From: Chthoniobacteraceae bacterium
Lineage (GTDB): Bacteria > Verrucomicrobiota > Verrucomicrobiia > Chthoniobacterales > Chthoniobacteraceae
Direction: 5' to 3'
Length of the DNA: 64,000 nucleotides
NCBI GenBank assembly: GCA_028293625.1
Contig: JAQGOL010000035.1
Coordinates: 372,001-436,000 of the forward strand
The notes under the pieces are model-generated. The model was not told the DNA's origin. It searched no databases and was given only the letters and a program-made list of their open reading frames with translations. Position 1 is the stretch's first letter. Each line of letters opens with the position of its first letter. Positions 51,020 to 59,356 of this stretch are shown in pieces. The position numbers were made by a program, and so were the translations under genes.

Positions 51020-53116
51020 GTGGAAGATTTCGAGGAACTTCGCCGCTTGCTGCTGGGCCGGGAGCAGGAACAGATTCGCGACCTTAATAGCCGGATCGAG
51101 GACAAGGAGCGGCGTGTCCGGGATGTCTCGGTAGTGCTGCCGCATGCCGTAAAGTTGAGCCTGGAAAGAAACGGCGAGCTCGACCGTGCGCTGCAGCCGT
51201 CGGTTGAAAATTCGCTGCGGATCGCGATCCAGAAAAAGCCCGAGATTTTCGTCGAGGCGTTTCATCCGATCATCGGGCCGATCGTCCGGCGTTCGATTGC
51301 GGAAAGCCTGCGCGGCTTGCTGCAATCGCTTAATCAGACGCTTGAAAACACGTTCTCCTGGCAGGGCCTTAAATGGCGCTTTGAAGCATTGCGCACAGGT
51401 AAAAGTTTCGGGGAAATCGTCCTGCTCCGAAGCATGGTTTATCGGGTGGAACAGATTTTTCTCATCCACCGCGAAACGAGCCTTTCGCTGCTCTATGTCG
51501 CAAGAGATCCGACCGCTTCAAAAGACTCCGACATGGTTGCCGGCATGCTTAGCGCCATTCAGGATTTTGCGCGCGATTCTTTTGAGGCGGGAGCGGATGC
51601 GGTCCTTGAAGAATTCCGAGTAGGCGAGCTTGAAGTCTGGATTGCGCCTGGCCGCCACGCGTATCTGGCGGCGGTAATCCGGGGGAGCGCGCCGCGTGAT
51701 TTGCGGCTCGCCCTCCAGGAAACCATTGAATCGGTGCATATTTTAAAGGGAGCGGAGCTGGCGCAATTTGAGGGGGATTCCGCGGTTTTTGAAAGTGTGC
51801 GGCCGGAGTTGGAAGCGTGTTTGCGCGCGCAATATCAGCCGGCGGCGTCGAGTCAGAGCCGCCAGATTAAAGCATGGCTCGCCCTGGCCGGAACGGCCAC
51901 CCTGTTGCTTTCCATCGCTTGGATGGCGTGGAAAAGCGATGGACGATGGCGTGATTTTCTCCAGCGGCTCAATGCCGAGCCGGGCCTGGCGGTGACCGCC
52001 AACAAGCACAATTGGTTTCTGAAATCACGCGTCGAGGGATTGCGCGATCCGCTTGCGGTTGATGCCGCGCCACTGGCAGTCGCGGCGGGACTTGATCCGG
52101 CACGTCTCATTTTTCAATGGAAAGAGTATCTCGCACTCGATCCGGTCAGTGTCAGGCGGCGCTTTGAAAAACGGTTTTCCGTGCCGGCAGGGAGCAAGGT
52201 CACATTGAAAAACGGCGTCGTTGAGATTGCGGGTACCGCTCCTTTTGAATGGATCGAACAGCTCCGGCGCGAAGCATTGTTTGTCCCGGGAATCAGCGCG
52301 TTGAGCGAGCGCGATCTGACCCTTTTGTATGATCCCGCGCGGGTGCTTGAAAAATTCCAGGCTGCATTTCCCCTCCCGGCCGGTGTCGTTGCAGACTTCA
52401 ATAGTGGCTCGCTCGCCCTCTCCGGGCGGGCGCCGTATGAATGGGTTGCCGCGGTCCGCGAAGGCGCAAAACGTATCCCTGGCGTCACTGCTATTTCAGA
52501 AAAGGAGCTTGAAGTGGTGTTTGATCCGGCACGCGTATTAAGCCGGTTTGAAGCGCGCTTCGGATTACCTGAAAGCGTGAGCGCCTCTGTCGAAGAAGGT
52601 ATATTGATACTAAGCGGCGAAGCCTCCCATGCCTGGCTGGCGCGGGTTCGGCCCGCGGCCACGCAGATTGCCGGCATCAGCGCGATCAGGGAACAAAGCC
52701 TGGTTGATCTCGACGAGCAGACTTTCCGCCAGTCCAAATCCGTCATTGAAACGGCGCTCATCTATTTTCTTCCCAACAAAGAGAACTTCGCGACTGAAGG
52801 GTTCGTGGCGCTTTCGAGATTGCCTGACGAGATTCGCCGGCTTCAAACCGCGGCCAAACGGGTCGGCGCCACGATCGGGATCGAGATCCGTGGCTCAGCC
52901 GATGCGGTTGGTTCAGAGGCGAAAAATATCGATCTGAGTGAAAGGCGTGCGAAAGCCGTGTTCGATTTCCTGGTCTCCTGCGGATTGGATGCGGCGATGT
53001 TCAAACCGCTCGGCTTGGGCGCGGCGCTGGTGCCGGGAGAAAAAGCAGCCCCTGAACAGGCAAATAGACGGGTTGCCTTTCGTGTGGTCAGTCCGCCATC
53101 ATCAGTCGCGCCATGA
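51020..53116 (+). CDS. Membrane protein with longin/roadblock-like region, BON-like repeats and OmpA domain
   Basis: 698 residues, GTG start. Residues ~1-125 are helical. Residues ~130-245 (VEQIFLIHRETSLSLLYVA, MVAGMLSAIQDFARDSF and VGELEVWIAPGRHAYLAAVIRG) have the order of a longin/roadblock-like fold, known to bind Ras-like GTPases. A membrane helix (285-305) leads to three tandem BON-like repeats (~375-436, 437-503 and 504-566, each with a D-P-x-x-V-x-x-x-F start and a G-x-x-A-x-x-W-x turn) and an OmpA domain (~575-690) with GSADAV and DLSERRAKAV. Thus the cytosolic half can meet the GTPase encoded next, and the periplasmic half can hold peptidoglycan. ATGA overlap with the GTPase gene. 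Confidence 0.8.
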   Translation: MEDFEELRRLLLGREQEQIRDLNSRIEDKERRVRDVSVVLPHAVKLSLERNGELDRALQPSVENSLRIAIQKKPEIFVEAFHPIIGPIVRRSIAESLRGLLQSLNQTLENTFSWQGLKWRFEALRTGKSFGEIVLLRSMVYRVEQIFLIHRETSLSLLYVARDPTASKDSDMVAGMLSAIQDFARDSFEAGADAVLEEFRVGELEVWIAPGRHAYLAAVIRGSAPRDLRLALQETIESVHILKGAELAQFEGDSAVFESVRPELEACLRAQYQPAASSQSRQIKAWLALAGTATLLLSIAWMAWKSDGRWRDFLQRLNAEPGLAVTANKHNWFLKSRVEGLRDPLAVDAAPLAVAAGLDPARLIFQWKEYLALDPVSVRRRFEKRFSVPAGSKVTLKNGVVEIAGTAPFEWIEQLRREALFVPGISALSERDLTLLYDPARVLEKFQAAFPLPAGVVADFNSGSLALSGRAPYEWVAAVREGAKRIPGVTAISEKELEVVFDPARVLSRFEARFGLPESVSASVEEGILILSGEASHAWLARVRPAATQIAGISAIREQSLVDLDEQTFRQSKSVIETALIYFLPNKENFATEGFVALSRLPDEIRRLQTAAKRVGATIGIEIRGSADAVGSEAKNIDLSERRAKAVFDFLVSCGLDAAMFKPLGLGAALVPGEKAAPEQANRRVAFRVVSPPSSVAP

Positions 53117-53616
53117 TCCAAAAAAAGATCTGCATGATTGGGACCTCCGGAGTCGGCAAGACAAGTCTTGTCGCCCGGTTTGTGAGCAGCATTTTCTCGG
53201 ACAAATATCTCACCACGGTGGGAGTAAAGATCGACAAAAAAGTGCTCACCGTTGACGGCACCAATGTGACCCTCGTGCTTTGGGATCTCGCCGGGGATGA
53301 CGATTTCCAACGCCTTCAACTCTCTTACCTGCGCGGAACGGCTGGCTACATCCTCGTGGCCGATGGGACTCGCCAGATCACGCTCGATCAGCTCCTCGAT
53401 ATTCAAGCCCGCGTCATGGAAGCCGTCGGACCGGTTCCCTTTGTGCTTGCGCTCAACAAAGCCGATCTCCAGACGCAATGGGAGATTGGAAAAGAGCGCA
53501 TCGAGCAACTCACCGCCCAAGGCTGGCACATTCTTTTAACCAGCGCAAAAACCGGGGCCGGTGTCGAAGAGGCCTTTTCAGACTTGAGCCGAATGCTGCT
53601 TGCCCCCAAACCGTAA
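53113..53616 (+). CDS. Small Ras-like GTPase (Rup-type)
   Basis: 167 residues. GTSGVGKTS (G1, residues 10-18), TTVGVKI (G2 Thr34/35), WDLAGDDDF (G3, 57-65), NKAD (G4, 115-118) and TSAKT (G5, 143-147) form a complete Ras-like core. The residue after D-x-x-G, Gln61 in Ras, is Asp62 here, so intrinsic hydrolysis is expected to need help from a partner. There is no C-terminal lipidation Cys; membrane contact would come through the coupled longin/OmpA protein. Spacing: 4-base overlap before, 4 bases after. Predicted role: a nucleotide switch in envelope signalling. Confidence 0.92.
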   Translation: MIQKKICMIGTSGVGKTSLVARFVSSIFSDKYLTTVGVKIDKKVLTVDGTNVTLVLWDLAGDDDFQRLQLSYLRGTAGYILVADGTRQITLDQLLDIQARVMEAVGPVPFVLALNKADLQTQWEIGKERIEQLTAQGWHILLTSAKTGAGVEEAFSDLSRMLLAPKP

Positions 53617-53620
53617 AGCC

Positions 53621-54721
53621 ATGCCCGCTCGTGAATCAGCCATTGGCGCAGTATTTGAAACGCTTGGATTTGCGCTTTTCCTCCGTGAAGAGCCGGGCGG
53701 CTTGAAACTGGCAGGGGAAGCGCCGGCGTGGCTGAAAGAGATATGGCCCGGCGCGGCTCAATCCGGCGCGATGCTGGAGGTCTCGGAACTATCGCCTTTT
53801 TTGGAAAATTTTCTTATTGATGCCGGGGAATGCTGGACTGCCGGGGGAACGAGCCGGGTCAAATCGGGGCCATGGATCGAGGGAACAGACCTGGAGCTTG
53901 AAGCGACGGCATTGAGCGTCAATGGCCAGGCGGTCCTGTTGATTGAGCAGCTCGGCAAGGATTTTGAAACTCGAAAGGCCGTGCTGCAAAAAGCACGCGA
54001 GACCGTGATTGCGTATCAACGTCTAAATACCGAGATGCAGAAAAAGGAGATCCTTTTGCATTGCATCGCCGAGGACATGACCGGCGCATTGGGCAACGTC
54101 ATTACTTCCCTTCGCCTGATTGAACTTGAGCACGATCCACTTAAGACCCGGCGGCTTCTTGAGCTGGCAATGCTCGCCACCCAGGAGCAGCAAAACATCA
54201 TTCACCGCGTGCTTGATGTTTTCGCGGACGAGCTGGAAAGCCTTTACGGGCGCGCGGGCAAAAACCAGGCCGACGCGGAAGTGCACGATGTCATGCAACG
54301 CGCCCTTGGTGCCGTTCAATCTGAGTATCAGGAAAAGCGGGTTCGCCTCACGGCCTCAGGCTTTGGCACGTTGCGCGTCGCGGTGGATGCCGGGCATCTG
54401 GAGCGTGTGTTTGTGAACCTGCTTGAAAATGCGCTGCATGCGACCCCGGCTGGTGGCGAGGTCAAGGTGCGCATCGAAGCCGAGGCCGATACGGTTCTCT
54501 TACAATTCGACGATGGCGGCGCCGAGATTCACGAGGAAGTCAGTGAAAAGCTTTTCGCGAAATTTGATTGCTCCGAAGCGCGTCCTCAAGCGACGGCCTT
54601 GCGCCTTCATTTTTGCCGGATCGCCATTGAAAACTGCAACGGTGAGATCGGCCATACTTCCCTTGGAACCGCCGGCAACCGTTTTTGGGTTCGCCTTCCT
54701 GGATTTCACCCCGCGCAATGA
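53621..54721 (+). CDS. Histidine-kinase-like protein with degenerate catalytic motifs
   Basis: 366 residues from ATG 53621 with no membrane helix. A PAS-like N-terminal region (~10-110) is followed by a HisKA-like dimer (~125-210) and a GHKL ATPase fold (~225-360). In the dimer helix the family phrase LLHCIxHDL reads LLHCIAEDM (residues 146-153), so the expected phospho-His is Glu151. In the ATPase, the N-box RVFVNLLENALHATP is good, but the G1 box is DDGGAEI and the G2 box (near 324-330) has no Gly-x-Gly. It is likely a pseudokinase or a scaffold, coupled with the GTPase (4 bases) and the response regulator (4-base overlap). Confidence 0.75.
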   Translation: MPARESAIGAVFETLGFALFLREEPGGLKLAGEAPAWLKEIWPGAAQSGAMLEVSELSPFLENFLIDAGECWTAGGTSRVKSGPWIEGTDLELEATALSVNGQAVLLIEQLGKDFETRKAVLQKARETVIAYQRLNTEMQKKEILLHCIAEDMTGALGNVITSLRLIELEHDPLKTRRLLELAMLATQEQQNIIHRVLDVFADELESLYGRAGKNQADAEVHDVMQRALGAVQSEYQEKRVRLTASGFGTLRVAVDAGHLERVFVNLLENALHATPAGGEVKVRIEAEADTVLLQFDDGGAEIHEEVSEKLFAKFDCSEARPQATALRLHFCRIAIENCNGEIGHTSLGTAGNRFWVRLPGFHPAQ

Positions 54722-56037
54722 AAACAATCGTGCTCATTGAAAACGACGTGCTCACCCGGGCGTTGCTCTCGCAGTGCCTGGCCGGTGAAGGCTGGTGTGT
54801 GATGGAAGCAGACAACGGCGAGGCTGGGCTCGATCTGGTTCAGAAACATCATCCGGCCGTGGTGCTTTGCGACATCCGGACCCCGAAAGGCAACGGATTC
54901 AAAGTCTGCCGTTCGATCCGTGAACAGCCGGCGCTGGAATCAACCCGGGTCATCCTGACCAGTGTCAGCCGCTTTGGGAATGACCGGGACAGCGCTTTCG
55001 GAGCGGGCGCCCATGACTATCTTGTCAAACCGATTCCGCCTGCCGACCTGCTTCGCACCCTGGCGGCCTGCGTCCCAAAAGAACCTGAGCCGACCGAGGA
55101 AACCATTTCTGAAGCCGAGAAACACGCTCCCACGCTTGTCCGGTTCTGGGGCGTGCGCGGCTCGATTCCTACACCAGGCCATCAGACGGCGACTTTTGGC
55201 GGCAACACGTCGTGTGTCGAAGTGCGGGTCGGCGACAATGTCATCATCCTGGATGCCGGCTCGGGTATCCGGCTGTTGGGCCAGTCGCTCATGAAAGAGT
55301 TCCGCGACAAGCCGCTGAACATCACGATGCTGGTGACGCATACCCATTGGGATCATATCCAGGGGTTCCCGTTTTTTATTCCCGCTTACAGTCCGAAGGT
55401 GAGCGTGCGCGTGCTCGGTTATGAAGGCGCGGTGCATGGGTTGCGCGGCGCACTTTTCGAGCAAATGCAAAGCGCGTTTTTTCCCGTGGCGTTGCATCAG
55501 ATGGCGAGCCACGTGACTTTTGAGGAACTCGACGACCTGCAGTTTAAGTTAGGCTCGGTCAGGGTGAGCGCCATTTTTGCCAATCATCCCGGGATCTGTC
55601 TTGGCTACCGGCTTTCAACCCCGGCCGGCGACGTGGTCTACATGCCTGATCACGAGGCGTATGAACGCCATGAGGTTGAACGCCAGAAAGTATCCGGAGA
55701 AACTTCCGAGCAAGGCCTCGATTACGCCCGCCGCCAGGATGAAAAAGTCATTGAATTCATTCGCGGGGCTGACGTGATGATCGCCGATTCTCAATACGAT
55801 GCGGCCGAATATCCCGCACGCCTTGGATGGGGGCATACTTGCGCCGATGATACTGTCCAGAATGCGATCCTGGGTGGAGTAAAGCAGTTGTTCCTGTTCC
55901 ATCACGATCCCGATCATCACGACAAGAAGATCGAGTCGATGGTCGAACGGGCTCAGGAATGGGTGGCTGAACAACATTCGACGTTGAGCGTTGCCGCGGC
56001 GCGTGAAGGAGCCGAATACTTGCTTCAACCACACTGA
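54718..56037 (+). CDS. Response regulator receiver - metallo-beta-lactamase fold hydrolase
   Basis: 439 residues. The REC domain (1-118) has IENDVLTR, phospho-Asp52 in VVLCDIRTP, Thr81 and Lys104, so it should be phosphorylatable. A linker (120-138) leads to an MBL-fold hydrolase: FWGVRGSIPTPG, LDAGSGIRLLG, THTHWDHIQG (His208, His210, Asp212, His213), FANHPG (His290) and VVYMPDHE (Asp311). The fold matches PhnP/CpdA-like phosphodiesterase groups that act on cyclic nucleotides or phosphoesters. Output is thus enzymatic, not DNA-binding. It overlaps the kinase-like gene by ATGA and is followed 4 bases later by a GNAT gene. Confidence 0.88.
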   Translation: MKTIVLIENDVLTRALLSQCLAGEGWCVMEADNGEAGLDLVQKHHPAVVLCDIRTPKGNGFKVCRSIREQPALESTRVILTSVSRFGNDRDSAFGAGAHDYLVKPIPPADLLRTLAACVPKEPEPTEETISEAEKHAPTLVRFWGVRGSIPTPGHQTATFGGNTSCVEVRVGDNVIILDAGSGIRLLGQSLMKEFRDKPLNITMLVTHTHWDHIQGFPFFIPAYSPKVSVRVLGYEGAVHGLRGALFEQMQSAFFPVALHQMASHVTFEELDDLQFKLGSVRVSAIFANHPGICLGYRLSTPAGDVVYMPDHEAYERHEVERQKVSGETSEQGLDYARRQDEKVIEFIRGADVMIADSQYDAAEYPARLGWGHTCADDTVQNAILGGVKQLFLFHHDPDHHDKKIESMVERAQEWVAEQHSTLSVAAAREGAEYLLQPH

Positions 56038-56040
56038 CTA

Positions 56041-56526
56041 ATGAGTTCCGTCCTTTCTGTTAGTCCGGCGACGGAAGCCGATATCCCCCTGATTCTTGCC
56101 TTTATCCGGGAATTGGCGGAATTCGAAAATCTCACCCATGAAGTCAGCGCCACCGAAGAGAAGCTCCGGTCTACTTTGTTCGGAGCGCGCGTTTTTGCCG
56201 AATCGCTCATTGGCAGCGTAGACGGCGAGCCGGCCGGGTTTGCGGCGTTTCTGCCCAGCTACTCGACTTTCCTGGCCCAGCCAGGCCTATACCTGGAGGA
56301 TATATATGTCCGTCCGCAATATAGGGGCCGCGGTCTTGGACGGGTACTGATTACTGCCGTGGCTGGAATCGCCGTGCAACGCGGATGCGGCCGATATGAA
56401 TGGAGCGTGCTCGATTGGAACGCCCCGGCCATCCGCTTTTACGAAGGTCTCGGCGCCAGGATGCACAGTGACTGGCGCCGTATGCGGATAAGCGGCGCTG
56501 CGCTGGAGATGATGGCGAAAGGGTGA
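56041..56526 (+). CDS. GNAT family N-acetyltransferase (diamine-acetyltransferase-like)
   Basis: 161 residues. ATEADIPLILAFIRELAEFENL, YLEDIYVRPQYRGRGLGRVLITA (acetyl-CoA loop Q/R-x-x-G-x-G/A) and EWSVLDWNAPAIRFYEGLGA are close to spermidine/spermine- and thialysine-acetyltransferase (SAT1-like) proteins. It transfers acetyl from acetyl-CoA to an amine; polyamines or lysine analogues are possible substrates. A polyamine gene lies at 41994. It follows the response-regulator gene by three bases, so it belongs to the same transcript, but a functional link to the GTPase module is uncertain. Confidence 0.88.
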   Translation: MSSVLSVSPATEADIPLILAFIRELAEFENLTHEVSATEEKLRSTLFGARVFAESLIGSVDGEPAGFAAFLPSYSTFLAQPGLYLEDIYVRPQYRGRGLGRVLITAVAGIAVQRGCGRYEWSVLDWNAPAIRFYEGLGARMHSDWRRMRISGAALEMMAKG

Positions 56527-56565
56527 TTGGCAATCGCGCCGCGCTTAGCGGGCCTCGATGGCCGG

Positions 56566-58554
56566 CTAATGAATGGGGAGTTCAAAAGGCCGCGACCGGC
56601 GAAGAATGAGCCATTGAGCATGCTCGATTACTGCTTCTCGTCCTACATGCTCCATGACTTCAAGTGAGCGGCGAAGAGGAGAGTCCGGCGCCGAGACGCC
56701 GCCGGGTGACCTTGCCTGATCGAGGTTTTTGTTTGCCCGTGCAAAAACGGCGGCCATGCGGTCAAACTGATTCGCCAGCTCCTCGTGTAGCTTTCGTTCG
56801 CAGTAGGCAAGTAAAAGCCCGCCTGCGACGAGTAGAACTCCGGATCCGATCAGAATTTCGTGAGAAGGATGCCTGGGGGAAAAGAGGTAAATACCCAAAG
56901 CCATCAACCATGCGGCAACGGCCAGACCAAGGCCGGTACGTCTCAACTGGACAGCGGTATGATGATGGCTGGTGACGGCCTTTTTGAAATAGGCCAATTG
57001 TTTCTGAATCCAGTTTTGAGCAGCCAGCGCCACGCGATGGGCACGGTCCGCATCATGGGGCAACTTTTCAAAATAGGTACGCCAGATTTTTGGAGGCGGT
57101 GAGAGGGCGAATACAGATTTGCGCGCCCAGGCCATTTCTGAGCGAAACTGATTTAAATAGGTATCGATCACAGAAGCATCGATGCCGACAAATGCCCACC
57201 AGCAGCGAACGCGAAGGGCCTCGGAAAGGACACGATAATCAAGCCGTCTTTCGTCCAGGCGCAGGAACCAGACCCAAATGACAGTCAGACCGGCGAGTAC
57301 AATGGTAATGAGCGAAGCGGCCAGCCAGCGAGGATCATGAAGGGTTTGATCGCTGCTGATCTCAAAGTGATGGGCGTAGATGTGGAGGAAGAAGGCCGTT
57401 AAAGCGATCGCCGCGAAAAGCCCCATTTCGCACCGGTCCAGACGGCTTTGAAGAATCTGAGAAAGTTTGCCGGTCACGGCCCGGATGCGCACAAGACGAT
57501 CAAAAAGAGGTCCCGGTGACAGGCTTGCCTGATCTTCTCCCAGGAAGGCGGCGACCGCTGAAGTGGCCGTCGGTTCAATTTTTTCCCATTCGGTTGCGAT
57601 GTCGCAGTTAAAATCGTTGATAGCAGCGCAAGTCGCGCGAAATTGAGTCCACTGCCTGCGAATGATGGCTTGGTGATACTCGGGGGATGAGTCATTGAGA
57701 TGTGGAGTGGCCCCCAGCGCGCGCCGCAGGTGTGCTAAAAAGCGCGCGGCCCTTCTATAGGTGTGGCATCGATCCTCCTCCTCGTCGTTCCATACTCCGC
57801 CCGGCAGCTCCACGCGCACGTCGCCGCTCTTTGAATCCAAAGCACATTCTTCGCTGGGCGTGTGAATTATGTAAACAGGACCGCCGATTTCGTCCTCCAT
57901 GTTCAACCGATCACCCTGGGTCAGATCCGGGGGGATACCTTGTAACTGATAACGAACGAATTCCCAAGTGCCCGACGGCTTGCTAAGCCTATTTTCCGGG
58001 TCGGCGTTTCCATCCCAAAGAGCAATGAGGATCTGACAGCGGCGCACGATATATGCACCGGTAGTGGCGTAGCATCTATGGCGAAAATCGCTTGCCTGCT
58101 TACCCTCGTCCAGCGCAGGCCCAGCTTCACGGCTTTCCCTGGGGGCTTCACCTGGAACCGGAACTACAAATGATTCCACGTCGCCTCTGGCCAGCCATTC
58201 GCGCATCTGTTTGGCTGCATTCCGGCCACGCTCTGAGGCATCGAACGAGCTGCTATTGGCGAATTGCTCTTCGGGGAATGGCAATGGTGCGTGGACAGAA
58301 ATATCGAGGTGGGCTGGGGAGCGGATTTCGAGAGCGGCTTGCACCGCGAGTTGATCAGCCCCCTGCGCGAGGGAGGAGAGAACCAGAAGAGGGGTTTGAG
58401 GGCAGAACTCGTGAATCTCGCGATAGACCTTTTTCAAAGCCGCCAGCAGATGGCGCTCGGCGCTTTCGGAGTAGCGACGATGGCCGACAATGCCGATGAC
58501 GAGCGGGACGCGACATTGATGACAGAGAGCGGATAAAGAATTATCGTTCGGCAT
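56566..58554 (-). CDS. SLOG-domain protein with two 2TM (SLATT-like) units
   Basis: 662 residues from ATG 58554 (GTG at 58560 is possible). Residues ~17-200 form a SLOG/Rossmann domain: VIGIVGHRRYS, LLVLSSLAQGADQLAVQ and CQILIALWDGN, the pattern of YspA/TIR-like nucleotide-binding sensors. Then come two helix pairs at ~378-431 and ~541-584; after each pair is a helix such as LDYRVLSEALRVRCWWAF or KLHEELANQFDRMAAVF, as in the SMODS/SLOG-associated 2TM effector (SLATT). In defence systems these open membrane pores on sensing a nucleotide signal. It stands convergent to the GNAT gene and alone. The length of nearly 2 kb suggests a single self-contained sensor-effector. Confidence 0.72.
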   Translation of the reverse strand: MPNDNSLSALCHQCRVPLVIGIVGHRRYSESAERHLLAALKKVYREIHEFCPQTPLLVLSSLAQGADQLAVQAALEIRSPAHLDISVHAPLPFPEEQFANSSSFDASERGRNAAKQMREWLARGDVESFVVPVPGEAPRESREAGPALDEGKQASDFRHRCYATTGAYIVRRCQILIALWDGNADPENRLSKPSGTWEFVRYQLQGIPPDLTQGDRLNMEDEIGGPVYIIHTPSEECALDSKSGDVRVELPGGVWNDEEEDRCHTYRRAARFLAHLRRALGATPHLNDSSPEYHQAIIRRQWTQFRATCAAINDFNCDIATEWEKIEPTATSAVAAFLGEDQASLSPGPLFDRLVRIRAVTGKLSQILQSRLDRCEMGLFAAIALTAFFLHIYAHHFEISSDQTLHDPRWLAASLITIVLAGLTVIWVWFLRLDERRLDYRVLSEALRVRCWWAFVGIDASVIDTYLNQFRSEMAWARKSVFALSPPPKIWRTYFEKLPHDADRAHRVALAAQNWIQKQLAYFKKAVTSHHHTAVQLRRTGLGLAVAAWLMALGIYLFSPRHPSHEILIGSGVLLVAGGLLLAYCERKLHEELANQFDRMAAVFARANKNLDQARSPGGVSAPDSPLRRSLEVMEHVGREAVIEHAQWLILRRSRPFELPIH

Positions 58555-59356
58555 GGACACGCAATACTGATTGAAAACGTCTGTAGGTAGGAATCCTCAG
58601 TAAAATAGGTCAAAATTTCCGACCATATGCATAAAAACAGTTCACTAAAGAAAACGCGAGCTGTGTTATAGCTAATTTCCAATCATGATGCATTTAGCTG
58701 ACATTCAAGTTTGCATCTCGGATATTCATGCGGACGTTTTGGGGTTAGCGCGCCGATAAGATTGGCCCTTGAAAGAAGGGTGGCGTCCTTCAAGAGGTTG
58801 AATTGGGGCCGCTGCTGTAGCAGTCAGGCACGTAGTCTGGAAAAGCCGTTTCGGAATCAAATCCTTGATCGCCGCCTTTTCACCCCCGCTCACGAACGCG
58901 CCTGAGCAACAACTTGCCGGTGCTTACTGTCCAGTAGCGACGCGCAACCTCTCAACGACAAGCCTGTCGGGAGTGGTCAACGGCTTCACGAAACCGGCGC
59001 AGGCCCAGCGAATGAAAAGCTTTGATTGTTCGCCCTGCGACTTCAGAGCGATACAGCCTGCGCCACGCTCTATTGGCCTCTCTATTACGGTGGTGGCTCG
59101 GCACACCGTTCGCATCCCTTCTGATTTAGTGCGCGCATTCCAAATGCCGGCTCCTCCTCCTCCTCTTTACCTCAGGAGGGGCCGCGGGCGTTGCCGGCTG
59201 CGCGCCCGGGCAATCAAAGAGAGCTAATCTAACTTCACGGAGGGGATAAACTCGAATACAGATCCACACTTTCTGGCAAGCGTGTGGCTGCTTGATAAAG
59301 CCGCGCAGCTTCATCTTCCCGCGCCGGCTTAAGAAGCTGACAGCTGTCGAAGCGGT
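58555..59356. other. About 800 bases without a convincing gene
   Basis: Between the SLOG-type gene and the small basic protein gene I see no reading frame with protein-like sequence; short frames on both strands are low-complexity or Pro/Arg/Ala-rich. The first ~130 bases (58560-58690) are AT-richer than the surroundings and probably contain the promoter of the SLOG gene. No tRNA, hairpin terminator or insertion-sequence end was recognised. It might hold an eroded gene or a small RNA. Confidence 0.5.

Noticed and set aside
58865-59227. A 120-codon plus-strand frame in the gene-poor stretch
   Set aside because: Sequence is Pro/Arg-rich at the end, has no recognisable fold or upstream ribosome-binding site and is probably random.
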